Below the pieces are notes generated by a model. That model was given only the letters and a program-made list of their open reading frames with translations, was not told where the DNA came from and ran no database searches. Positions 1 to 5,888 of a stretch of DNA of 6,475 nt are shown one piece after another; within the stretch, counting starts at the first letter, position 1, and the number at the start of each line of letters is the position of its first letter. Source of the DNA: Acidobacteriaceae bacterium (lineage in GTDB: Bacteria > Acidobacteriota > Terriglobia > Terriglobales > Acidobacteriaceae); contig PLBX01000212.1 of the NCBI GenBank assembly GCA_003135495.1, positions 7,752-14,226 of the forward strand, written 5' to 3'. Made by a program: the position numbers and the translations under genes.

Positions 1-435
1 CGCAGCGGCGAGCTTGATAGCAACACTCCGCAGACGCCGGGCATGACGCGGGCAGAAGCCATCTCCCATGCGAGTGCCGGAGCTCAAAAACTTTGGGCCG
101 GAACTGTCGTTGTTCATCCAAATGCAAAGACCGGGCCGCATCATCACGGCGAACTGGAGACCGTCATATATATCGTGCGGGGCCGAGCTCGATTTCGCTG
201 GGGCAATAATTTGGAATTTGTCGACGAAGCGGGCCCCGGCGATTTTGTTTTCGTTCCCCCCTACGTTCCCCACCAGGAATTGAACGCGCGCAGAGACCAG
301 CCTGTGGAGGCAGTAATCGTCCGCAGCGGGCAGGATCCGGTGGTGATTAATCTGGACATCCCGAGTCCTGAGGACGATGCCGCTAGCAGCGGAGTTGAAG
401 ATGATCCGTTTCACTCCGCGGCGAGAAAAAGTTGA
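1..435 (+). CDS. Cupin-domain protein, 5' end missing
   Basis: This is the 3' part of a single-domain cupin protein, a small beta-barrel that usually binds one metal ion through His and Glu residues. The frame is open from base 1 and ends at TGA 433-435. The ATG at 43 lies inside a conserved-looking stretch (TPGMTRAEA, preceded by GELDSNTPQ), so I treat it as an internal Met and place the true start upstream of the window. Cupin motif 1 is visible as GPHHHGELE, giving the HxH pair and the downstream Glu. Motif 2 is GDFVFVPPYVPHQELN, giving the third His; Tyr stands where the consensus has Gly. The tail after NLDIPSPEDD is acidic and low in complexity. There is no signal peptide or membrane segment in the visible part. 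The substrate cannot be told from sequence, and both a metal-dependent enzyme and a small-molecule binding protein remain possible. The next gene starts 156 bp later, so it is probably a separate unit. Confidence 0.88.
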   Translation, partial: RSGELDSNTPQTPGMTRAEAISHASAGAQKLWAGTVVVHPNAKTGPHHHGELETVIYIVRGRARFRWGNNLEFVDEAGPGDFVFVPPYVPHQELNARRDQPVEAVIVRSGQDPVVINLDIPSPEDDAASSGVEDDPFHSAARKS

Positions 436-533
436 TGCTTAGGCTCGCGGCGCGCGGAATCCCACTTTCCGGCAAGGGCTATAGACGGATATTCGTGACC
501 AGGCTTCGCTGGTTTAGTCCAACGCCTAAGTGC

Positions 534-551
534 CCGGACGAATGCGTCCGG
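534..551. repeat. Perfect 7-bp inverted repeat upstream of the Lon-N gene
   Basis: CCGGACG (534-540) and CGTCCGG (545-551) form a perfect 7-bp stem with loop AATG. No T-run follows, so it is not a standard intrinsic terminator. It lies 16 bp before a possible -10 box (567-572), about where a -35 element would fall, so an operator is conceivable. The rest of the 436-591 gap holds only a weaker 5-bp hairpin (ACCAG/CTGGT, 498-513) and no convincing gene. Confidence 0.5.
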
Positions 552-566
552 AGCTACGTGATGGCG

Positions 567-572
567 TAAAAT
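567..572 (+). promoter_or_regulatory. Possible -10 box for the Lon-N gene
   Basis: TAAAAT differs at one position from the TATAAT consensus and sits 19 bp before the TTG start at 592. I find no good -35 hexamer at 16-18 bp spacing; the inverted repeat at 534-551 overlaps that position instead. The call rests on a single hexamer and is therefore weak. Confidence 0.3.
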
Positions 573-591
573 CATCTCCACTGGAGGCTAC

Positions 592-1176
592 TTGAGTTCG
601 CTGTTGCCGATTTTTCCGCTCGAATTGGTGCTGCTGCCGGGGGTTCCGTTGCCGCTGCACATATTCGAACCTCGGTACAAAGAGATGATCGCGGAATGCC
701 TGGAGCAAAAAAAGCCTTTCGGCATCGTGCGCGCGTCGTCGGACGGGGTCGCGGGTATTGGCTGTACCGCTGAAATCATGTCGATTACCAAGAAATATGA
801 CGACGGCCGAATGGACATTTTGACTCGCGGGGCCGAGCGTTTTGAGGTGATCCAGGTCAATCATGAGAGATCATTCTTGCGAGCAGAAATTTCGGTGGTC
901 GAAGATGAATCGGATAAGCCCTCCACAGAGATGGTGACGATGGCCGTGCGCTTGCACGCGGAGATTGCGAAGTTGGCGGGAGAAGAACCTTCGGGACCCG
1001 AGGACGGTGCGGGTAATCTTTCGTTCTTGCTTGCGGGATCGTTGCCGCTTGATCTCGACTTCAAGCAGAGTTTGCTGGCTACGCTTTCCGAAGCAAAACG
1101 CCTGGCAGCTGTGGTCAAGTATCTCGAAGCGGTTTTGCCGGGGCTGCGACGGGCGGCTAAAGCGCGCTGGAACTAA
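592..1176 (+). CDS. Stand-alone Lon N-terminal (substrate-binding) domain protein
   Basis: This is a 194-residue cytosolic protein consisting only of the domain that precedes the ATPase in Lon protease. Visible hallmarks are LPIFPLELVLLPGVPLPLHIFEPRY near residues 5-29 (written in parts: LPIFPL, VLLPG, LHIFEPRY), GIGCTAEI at 56-62, and DGRMDILTRGAERF at 71-84. The second half (residues 110-190) is mostly helical, as is common in this group. There is no AAA+ or Ser-Lys protease domain, so it cannot be a protease itself; the domain in Lon recognises unfolded or tagged substrates. The start is TTG at 592: GGAGG (583-587) lies four bases upstream, an in-frame stop lies at 559-561, no ATG falls between them, and the conserved block begins at residue 5. 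The role of such solo proteins is not settled. A 204-bp gap separates it from the AAA+ gene downstream. Confidence 0.9.
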   Translation: MSSLLPIFPLELVLLPGVPLPLHIFEPRYKEMIAECLEQKKPFGIVRASSDGVAGIGCTAEIMSITKKYDDGRMDILTRGAERFEVIQVNHERSFLRAEISVVEDESDKPSTEMVTMAVRLHAEIAKLAGEEPSGPEDGAGNLSFLLAGSLPLDLDFKQSLLATLSEAKRLAAVVKYLEAVLPGLRRAAKARWN

Positions 1177-1188
1177 TCGCTTTTTGGT

Positions 1189-1317
1189 GACGAGACGTGT
1201 CTGCCGCGACGGATCGCGATCTGCGCGGTTTATCTCATCTTTTCCGTCTCGTGTCATTCTGTTCGAACATTATCTGTTCAGATGAAAGTATCTTTTTCTC
1301 CGCTCCGCTCATCTGAA
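1189..1317. promoter_or_regulatory. Gap with several inverted repeats upstream of the AAA+ gene
   Basis: The 204-bp gap 1177-1380 holds four dyad symmetries. TTCAGATGA (1277-1285) and TCATCTGAA (1309-1317) are a perfect 9-bp inverted repeat with a 23-bp spacer. TGTTCGAACA (1260-1269) and GATCGCGATC (1212-1221) are perfect 10-bp palindromes. ACGAGACG (1190-1197) pairs with CGTCTCGT (1245-1252) over a 47-bp loop. None is followed by a T-run in either direction, so none looks like an intrinsic terminator. A regulatory role (operator or structured leader) is inference only. Confidence 0.35.
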
Positions 1318-1339
1318 AAAGTAACGAACGATACGGCGG

Positions 1340-1345
1340 TATAAT
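1340..1345 (+). promoter_or_regulatory. -10 box (perfect TATAAT) for the AAA+/VWA block
   Basis: A perfect TATAAT sits 35 bp before the ATG at 1381. Transcription would start near 1352 and give a leader of about 29 bases. No clear TTGACA-like -35 box lies 16-18 bp upstream (the region reads AAAAGT), so the promoter may be weak or activator-dependent. The inverted repeat ending at 1317 lies directly upstream of the expected -35 position. Confidence 0.5.
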
Positions 1346-1380
1346 TCGCACAAGGCTTTTTCTTTTTGGGGGTTCCCACC

Positions 1381-2892
1381 ATGAGTTTTTCCCGGACTCT
1401 CGGCGAACTGCGCCGAAGTCCCTTCACTGAACAGCGATTGGGCGCGCGGCGGGTCAAAGATGAGCTGCGCGAGAATTTGATGGCGCGGCTGCGCGACGGC
1501 GGACCGATATTTCCGGGCATCGTGGGATATGACGATACGGTGGTGCCGCAGATCGTGAACGCGATTCTTTCGCGACACAATTTTATTCTTCTGGGATTGC
1601 GAGGGCAGGCGAAAAGCCGCATCCTGCGGGCGCTTACGGCGTTGCTTGATCCGCAGATGCCTTACATTGCGGGCTGCGAAATTCACGACAATCCTTATGC
1701 TCCGATTTGCCGGCGATGCCGCGAACTGGTGGCAAAAGACGGGGACGCTACGTCGATTGCCTGGCTGACTCCAGAGCACCGGTATGTCGAGAAACTGGCC
1801 ACTCCGGATGTCACGATCGCGGATTTGATTGGCGATATTGATCCGATTAAGGCGGCGCGCGGCGGGCACGAGTTATCGAGCGAGTTCACCGTGCATTATG
1901 GATTGCTGCCGCGGGCAAATCGCGGAATTTTCGCGATCAACGAATTGCCTGATCTTGCGGGAAAAATCCAGGTTGGACTTTTCAACATCATGCAGGAAGG
2001 CGACGTGCAGATTAAGGGGTATCCGATTCGGCTGCAGTTGGATGTCACGATTGTGTTCAGCGCGAATCCTGAGGATTATACGGCGCGCGGGAAGATTATT
2101 ACGCCGCTCAAAGACCGCATTGGATCGGAGATTCGGACGCATTATCCGGCGACGGTGGAAGAAGGAATCGAGATCACGGCGCAGGAGGCGTGGATTGATC
2201 GTGAGATCAAACACGGCGCCGAGCGCAACGGTGCGGGGCTGCGGATTCCGAAATATATCAATGAGGTGATTGAACGGATTGCATTCGCTGCGCGCGACGA
2301 CAAGAAAATCGATAAGCGGTCGGGCGTGAGCCAGCGGCTGCCAATTTCGGCGATCGAGAACGTGGTGTCGAATGCGGAGCGGCGCGCGCTGACGCATCAG
2401 GAGAAGTTGGTGGTGCCGCGCATCAGTGATATCTACGCCGCTCTTCCGGCCATCACGGGCAAACTCGAACTTGAATATGAGGGCGAGATGAAGGGCGCGG
2501 ATCATGTAAGTCGCGAACTGATTCGCACCGCAGTTGCGAAGTCGTTTGATACTTATTTGCAAAGCGTCAACATGAGTCAGGTAGTGCAGTGGTTTGATTT
2601 GGGGGGAGAGATTCAGCTCAGCGATAATGCCGCTGCGCTCGAAGTGCTGGAGGGATTGACTCAAATTCAAGGCTTGATGGAGAAACTTGGCAAGCTGAAC
2701 GTTGGTCCGAAAGACAGTCCCGAAGTGCAAGTTTCGGCGGCCGAGTTCGTTCTAGAAGGATTGCACGCGCACAAGAAAATCGGACGCAACGAAGAGCGCA
2801 TATTTACCGCGGGAGAGAAGCCGGTGAAAAAACAAGAGCGCGTGTATGAACCGGAGGAGCCGGGATTTGGGCGGAAACGCGGGTTCAACTAA
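1381..2892 (+). CDS. Chelatase/MoxR-type AAA+ ATPase (Rv0958-like)
   Basis: This is a 503-residue soluble ATPase related to the I subunit of magnesium chelatase and to MoxR proteins. Such motors form rings and act with a VWA partner, here probably the product of the gene at 3306. Visible motifs are Walker A GLRGQAKS (72-79, with Ala before the Lys as in MoxR), Walker B GIFAINELPDL (182-192, Asn187 where Asp is usual, Glu188 kept), sensor 1 SANPEDYT (227-234), and a putative arginine finger in PLKDRIGSEIR (Arg246). A C-x2-H-x7-C-x2-C cluster (C99, H102, C110, C113) sits between Walker A and Walker B and could bind zinc. The tail after residue 470 is charged and probably flexible. I chose ATG 1381, eight bases after GGGGG (1368-1372), over an in-frame TTG at 1366 that would overlap this ribosome-binding site. 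A real role in chlorophyll synthesis is unlikely, since no pigment gene is nearby; the client or metal is unknown. Annotation pipelines may name it magnesium chelatase or sigma-54-interacting regulator. Confidence 0.9.
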   Translation: MSFSRTLGELRRSPFTEQRLGARRVKDELRENLMARLRDGGPIFPGIVGYDDTVVPQIVNAILSRHNFILLGLRGQAKSRILRALTALLDPQMPYIAGCEIHDNPYAPICRRCRELVAKDGDATSIAWLTPEHRYVEKLATPDVTIADLIGDIDPIKAARGGHELSSEFTVHYGLLPRANRGIFAINELPDLAGKIQVGLFNIMQEGDVQIKGYPIRLQLDVTIVFSANPEDYTARGKIITPLKDRIGSEIRTHYPATVEEGIEITAQEAWIDREIKHGAERNGAGLRIPKYINEVIERIAFAARDDKKIDKRSGVSQRLPISAIENVVSNAERRALTHQEKLVVPRISDIYAALPAITGKLELEYEGEMKGADHVSRELIRTAVAKSFDTYLQSVNMSQVVQWFDLGGEIQLSDNAAALEVLEGLTQIQGLMEKLGKLNVGPKDSPEVQVSAAEFVLEGLHAHKKIGRNEERIFTAGEKPVKKQERVYEPEEPGFGRKRGFN

Positions 2893-2954
2893 ATCGTTGG
2901 CAGCTCGCGCACGCGCTGTGAAATATTTTCCGCACAACGCAACGGGGGAAAAGA

Positions 2955-3266
2955 ATGCTTATGGCTCTAAGTCGTCGTGAACAATGGCGCCCAATTCTAG
3001 ACGCCGAGCTTAAGCGGTGGAGCACGAAATCGTGTGACCAGCTCGCGATCGAACTGACGGAGGAGCGGGTTTATGAGGTCGAATTCGAGGGTAAGAATCA
3101 CCAAGTCGAAGTGACGCTCCTAGAAAACACCGACAAGTACCTTCACGTCGGAGTAGCCGTGGACGACGGTAGTGTCCCGGCGTCGTTGTACCCATTAAGT
3201 TCCAGTTTCATTCGCGAGAGATCCACAGAGATACAGGCGAATAGCAAACGGCAAGCAGACGACTAA
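2955..3266 (+). CDS. Hypothetical 103-residue protein between the AAA+ and VWA genes
   Basis: I do not recognise a named family. The protein is small, soluble and charged, with no signal peptide, membrane segment or cysteine pair (its only Cys is in KSCDQL). The N-terminal third (RREQWRPILDAELKRW) looks like an amphipathic helix; the middle (VYEVEFEGKNHQVEVTLLEN) and YLHVGVAVDDG look like consecutive beta strands, suggesting a compact alpha+beta fold. I have the impression that similar ~100-residue orphans with a WRP start and a VAVDDGS(L/V)PAS core recur in Acidobacteriota, but I cannot check this. GGGGG (2944-2948) lies six bases before ATG 2955; a second ATG at 2961 is equally possible and would remove MetLeu. 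It lies 62 bp after the AAA+ gene and 39 bp before the VWA gene, so it is probably co-transcribed. Its final codons run into a heptamer repeat array. Codon choice seems more mixed than in the flanking genes, which may indicate an insertion. Confidence 0.75.
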   Translation: MLMALSRREQWRPILDAELKRWSTKSCDQLAIELTEERVYEVEFEGKNHQVEVTLLENTDKYLHVGVAVDDGSVPASLYPLSSSFIRERSTEIQANSKRQADD

Positions 3267-3300
3267 CGACGACCAGCGGACGACGAACGACGAACGACCA
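3260..3300 (+). repeat. Degenerate period-7 tandem array, unit CGACGAA
   Basis: Starting at 3260 the sequence can be read as five heptamers plus a partial sixth (3295-3300). The units at 3281-3287 and 3288-3294 are identical CGACGAA; 3260-3266 and 3267-3273 differ from it by one base each (CGACTAA, CGACGAC); 3274-3280 (CAGCGGA) is diverged. The array overlaps the last two codons and stop of the 103-residue gene and fills the gap to the VWA gene. No good Shine-Dalgarno sequence is present between it and ATG 3306. Confidence 0.7.
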
Positions 3301-3305
3301 TTCTT

Positions 3306-4544
3306 ATGAAACGCATCCGCTACTCAAAATACGTTCCCGACGCCGCTGGCGATATGAGCATGGAAGACCTGCTCGGCGCTCTCTCTGACTATTTTCTACA
3401 GAGCGGTTTCAACGATAATTTCTGGTACGAATTGCCGGAGGGCGAGCAGACGCTTGACGAATTGAAGCGCGCGCTGGAGCAAGCACTGCTCAATGGCGAG
3501 ATGTTTGACGAAGAGATGCGCGATCGCATGCAGCAGATGCAGATGGAGGGCCAGCTTGAGGAGTTGATCGAGAAGCTGATCGAGCGCATGCAGCAGGAGG
3601 ATTATATCTCCATCGATCAGCCGCATGATCCGTCGAAGCGGTCGAGCGTTGGCGGCCAAGTTGGAGAAGCACAGCAGCAGGCGAAGTTTGAAATCACGGA
3701 CAAGAGCCTCGATTTTCTGGGATTCAAGGCGCTGCGCGATTTGCTCGGCTCACTCGGCAAATCGAGTTTTGGGCGCCATGACACACGCGACATGGCGACT
3801 GGCATTGAAGCGAGCGGGGCTTCGAAGCAATATGAATTTGGCGATACGTTGAACCTCGATATTACGGCGACACTTTCATCGGCCATACAGCGCGAGGGGC
3901 TGGGGCTTCCGCTCAATCTCGAATACAACGATTTGCAGGTGCATCAATGCGAGTACCAGTCTTCGTGCGCGACGGTGCTGATGCTGGATTGTTCGCACTC
4001 GATGATTCTGTATGGGGAAGACCGGTTCACTCCGGCAAAGAAAGTTGCGATGGCGCTGTCGCAGTTGATTCGAACACAGTATCCGGGAGACTCGTTGTCG
4101 CTGGTTTTGTTTCACGATTCGGCGGAAGAAGTGCCGCTCTCGCAACTGGCGCGGGTGAAAGTTGGTCCTTATTACACGAATACGCGCGAGGGATTGCGGA
4201 TGGCGCAGCGTATTCTGCAGCGCCAGCGCAAGGACATGAAGCAGATCGTTATGATCACGGATGGCAAACCTTCGGCGCTAACGCTTGAAGATGGACGGAT
4301 CTACAAGAATGCGTTTGGGCTTGACCCTCTGGTCGTGAGCCAGACTCTGGAAGAAGTTTCCAAGTGCAAACGCGCTGGGGTTCTCATTAACACGTTTATG
4401 CTTGCGTCTGATTATGGGCTGGTGCAGTTCGTCCAGAAGGTGACGCAGATGTGCCGCGGGAAGGCTTATTTCACTACGCCTTACACGCTGGGGCAATATT
4501 TGCTGATGGATTATATGTCGAGAAAGACGAAGACGATTCACTGA
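3306..4544 (+). CDS. VWA-domain protein with complete MIDAS site, partner of the AAA+ ATPase
   Basis: This is a 412-residue cytosolic protein with no signal peptide or membrane segment. The C-terminal half is a von Willebrand factor A domain. The metal-ion-dependent adhesion site is complete: DCSHS at 228-232 (D228, S230, S232), a Thr in TNT at 291-293, and Asp319 in MITDG. The N-terminal half is different. Residues 45-100 are rich in Glu, Gln, Met and Leu and should be long charged helices (for example [18 protein letters not shown]), followed by a linker and a second helical region near 134-152. This is the layout expected of the VWA subunit that docks on a chelatase/MoxR-type AAA+ ring, and it resembles the actinobacterial Rv0959. 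The MIDAS metal probably helps bind the client or the ring. ATG 3306 starts the conserved-looking MKRIRYSKY, and upstream is only the heptamer array with no clear ribosome-binding site, so translation may depend on coupling to the gene before. The protein ends 23 bp before a GC-rich palindrome. Confidence 0.88.
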   Translation: MKRIRYSKYVPDAAGDMSMEDLLGALSDYFLQSGFNDNFWYELPEGEQTLDELKRALEQALLNGEMFDEEMRDRMQQMQMEGQLEELIEKLIERMQQEDYISIDQPHDPSKRSSVGGQVGEAQQQAKFEITDKSLDFLGFKALRDLLGSLGKSSFGRHDTRDMATGIEASGASKQYEFGDTLNLDITATLSSAIQREGLGLPLNLEYNDLQVHQCEYQSSCATVLMLDCSHSMILYGEDRFTPAKKVAMALSQLIRTQYPGDSLSLVLFHDSAEEVPLSQLARVKVGPYYTNTREGLRMAQRILQRQRKDMKQIVMITDGKPSALTLEDGRIYKNAFGLDPLVVSQTLEEVSKCKRAGVLINTFMLASDYGLVQFVQKVTQMCRGKAYFTTPYTLGQYLLMDYMSRKTKTIH

Positions 4545-4567
4545 TAGGTCATACGAAGTTACGTTAG

Positions 4568-4593
4568 GCCGGGCGGGGACGCCCGGCTCTCCA
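4568..4593 (+). repeat. GC-rich palindromic repeat, copy A (REP-like)
   Basis: GCCGGGCG (4568-4575) and CGCCCGGC (4580-4587) form a perfect 8-bp stem around loop GGGA, followed by TCTCCA. It matches copy B at 5049-5074 in 22 of 26 positions. The stem has no T-run behind it, so it is not a typical intrinsic terminator, although a stem this strong just after the VWA gene could stabilise or trim the mRNA end. Confidence 0.8.
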
Positions 4594-4665
4594 CCTCCAA
4601 ATCGGGATCGCCAAATCAGATTACAGAAGTAATGACATCTGTGTTAAGTGGGATCAGGCTCGGTG

Positions 4666-4671
4666 TAAGAT
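4666..4671 (+). promoter_or_regulatory. Possible -10 box for the small secreted protein
   Basis: TAAGAT matches TATAAT at five of six positions and lies 27 bp before ATG 4699, a sensible distance. The best -35 candidate, TTAAGT (4644-4649) at 16-bp spacing, matches TTGACA at only three positions. Upstream, ATTAC/GTAAT (4620-4624 and 4629-4633) forms a small hairpin of unknown meaning. The call is tentative. Confidence 0.3.
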
Positions 4672-4698
4672 CGCTGCAGAATCTTCAGTGGAGATGAT

Positions 4699-4953
4699 AT
4701 GAAACGAATCAGCGCCGTTTTATTACTCTTGGCTTTGACGGTTGTGGGATCGCTGCCGCTGCAGGCCCAACGCATCAGTCCGCAAGAGAATGCGCGTCAG
4801 TCGCAGAGGGCGGCGAAGTCTCAACAGAAGATGTTGAAGCATGCAAATAAGAAGCAGCGGAAGGCTGCGAAGAAATATGAAAAGGTGCAGCGCAAACAGA
4901 TGAAAAAAGCCAACAAGACTAACAGGAAGAATATGCAGTCTGTTCGGCGATAA
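4699..4953 (+). CDS. Small secreted, very basic protein (84 residues)
   Basis: The product begins with a classic Sec signal peptide: positive MKR, a hydrophobic core (AVLLLLALTVVG) and a cleavage-like end LQAQ near residues 21-24. Cleavage after Ala23 would leave about 61 residues. The mature part is extremely rich in Lys, Arg, Gln and Ala (KKQRKAAKKYEKVQRKQMKK and similar), has no acidic clusters, cysteines or further membrane segment, and is predicted to be one long basic helix or disordered. Function is unknown; binding to nucleic acid, lipopolysaccharide or another anionic surface in the periplasm would fit the charge but is speculation. GGAG (4690-4693) lies five bases before ATG, a good start signal. 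The gene stands alone, bracketed by palindromic repeat copies A and B, and converges on the phosphoesterase gene. Confidence 0.82.
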   Translation: MKRISAVLLLLALTVVGSLPLQAQRISPQENARQSQRAAKSQQKMLKHANKKQRKAAKKYEKVQRKQMKKANKTNRKNMQSVRR

Positions 4954-5048
4954 CTGAATTACTGCGATGTTCCAAGCAACACCTCTCGTTTATCCCTGTT
5001 CACATCTAATTGTAGATATTTCATCAGGCGAGCGCTAAGTCCGTGTTG

Positions 5049-5074
5049 GACGGGCGAGGACGCCCGTCGCTCCA
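5049..5074 (+). repeat. GC-rich palindromic repeat, copy B (REP-like)
   Basis: GACGGGCG (5049-5056) and CGCCCGTC (5061-5068) form a perfect 8-bp stem around AGGA, followed by GCTCCA. Compared with copy A, the second stem pair changes from C-G to A-T on both sides, so the hairpin is kept by a compensatory change. It lies in the 130-bp gap between two convergent genes. The rest of that gap holds only a 5-bp AT-rich hairpin (5004-5017) and no gene. Confidence 0.8.
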
Positions 5075-5083
5075 TTCCAAGAA

Positions 5084-5839
5084 TTATCTTCCCGTGGCTA
5101 ATCTTGTTGCCAGGCGATGGGGCAAATTCGCGGCCAGGATTTTCTCCTGGGCCACACGAAGGTTATAAGGCACGCGATAGTAGGTGACGATCCAGGCTTC
5201 GCTGTCGAACATGGCGAAGGCCGCGCGCCAGTCACCATCGCGGGGTTGGCCTACCGAGCCGGGATTAATAAGATAGCGGCGATCTTTTTTTAGAGGCCAA
5301 TCGGAAGACTCAGGCTGGCCGACCGTGCGATATCCCGGACGATAAGCCTCGCTGATTTGACCAGAAAGAACGAATCCCCCCTGCAGATGCGTGTGTCCGA
5401 AGAAGGTGATGGGCACGGGATTGGTGATGAGGGGCGCTATCGCGTCGCTAACGCTGACCATGTACTCGTCCTCATCGAGGGAGGAGCCGTGGACGAACTG
5501 AAGGTCGGGCAATTCGTCGAGGTGAATGGGGCCTTGGGGAAGAGAGCGAAGCCATTCGAGATTTATCGGAGTGAGTTGTTCACGCGTCCATAGGGTAGCG
5601 AGGCCAGCGGCGGGATTGAAATCTTCGACATTCATCAGGCCGCAAACGGCCTTGTCGTGATTGCCGCGCACGAATACGCTTCCGATGGACTGGGCGCGGG
5701 AGATGACTTCGTTGGGATTGCCGCCGTAACCCACAGTGTCGCCGAGATTGACGACGAGATCATGAGCGGGAGCAGCAGCGAGACAGGCGTCGAGCGCTTC
5801 GAGATTGCTATGAATGTCGCTGAGGAAAAGGATACGCAC
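5084..5839 (-). CDS. Calcineurin-like metallophosphoesterase (YfcE/MJ0936-type)
   Basis: This is a complete 251-residue cytosolic phosphoesterase with a two-metal active site. All five signature blocks are present: DIHSN (D8, H10), LGDTVGYG (D34), RGNHD (N60, H61), FVHGSS (H117) and GHTH (H149, H151). INPGSVGQPRDG at 191-202 is also typical of this family, which hydrolyses phosphodiesters or phosphomonoesters of small molecules; the natural substrate is not predictable. The start is GTG at 5839-5837. The conserved MRILFLSD follows at once, an in-frame stop lies at 5863-5861, and no other start falls between. No Shine-Dalgarno sequence precedes it, and a TATAAT lies only 12 bases upstream, so the transcript may be nearly leaderless. 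The transporter gene upstream on the same strand ends 189 bp away, so this gene probably has its own promoter. Confidence 0.93.
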   Translation of the reverse strand: MRILFLSDIHSNLEALDACLAAAPAHDLVVNLGDTVGYGGNPNEVISRAQSIGSVFVRGNHDKAVCGLMNVEDFNPAAGLATLWTREQLTPINLEWLRSLPQGPIHLDELPDLQFVHGSSLDEDEYMVSVSDAIAPLITNPVPITFFGHTHLQGGFVLSGQISEAYRPGYRTVGQPESSDWPLKKDRRYLINPGSVGQPRDGDWRAAFAMFDSEAWIVTYYRVPYNLRVAQEKILAANLPHRLATRLATGR

Positions 5840-5851
5840 GGCAAAGTGAGG

Positions 5852-5857
5852 ATTATA
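5852..5857 (-). promoter_or_regulatory. -10 box (perfect TATAAT) just upstream of the phosphoesterase
   Basis: On the minus strand a perfect TATAAT ends 12 bases before the GTG start. Transcription would begin about six bases before the start codon, which fits the missing Shine-Dalgarno sequence. No convincing -35 hexamer is seen 16-18 bp upstream. A chance match cannot be excluded. Confidence 0.45.
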
Positions 5858-5888
5858 GCGTTATAGGCGGGAAAAGGACGAGGCGGGT

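Noticed and set aside
43..45. ATG 43 as the start of the cupin gene
   Set aside because: The open frame continues upstream to base 1 with residues that look like part of the family's conserved N-terminus.
1159..1185. Possible intrinsic terminator after the Lon-N gene (AAAGCG/CGCTTT then T-run)
   Set aside because: The 6-bp stem is weak, has a 13-base loop, overlaps the coding end, and the T-run is part of the stem.
1366..1380. In-frame TTG start giving a five-residue longer AAA+ protein
   Set aside because: The TTG overlaps the only ribosome-binding-like run (GGGGG 1368-1372), which is well placed for ATG 1381.
1873..2730. Long minus-strand open frame (285 codons) inside the AAA+ gene
   Set aside because: It is antisense to a gene with clear motifs, is rich in Arg, His, Leu and Asn as shadow frames are, and shows no recognisable domain.
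1381..2892. Chlorophyll-type magnesium chelatase function
   Set aside because: No pigment-synthesis genes are near, and the Cys/His cluster and Asn in Walker B set it apart from ChlI/BchI.
5004..5017. ATCTA/TAGAT hairpin as a terminator between the convergent genes
   Set aside because: Only five AT-rich pairs and no T-run directly behind it.
5357..5593. Plus-strand open frame inside the phosphoesterase gene
   Set aside because: It is antisense to a protein with all catalytic motifs intact and has no start signal or domain of its own.
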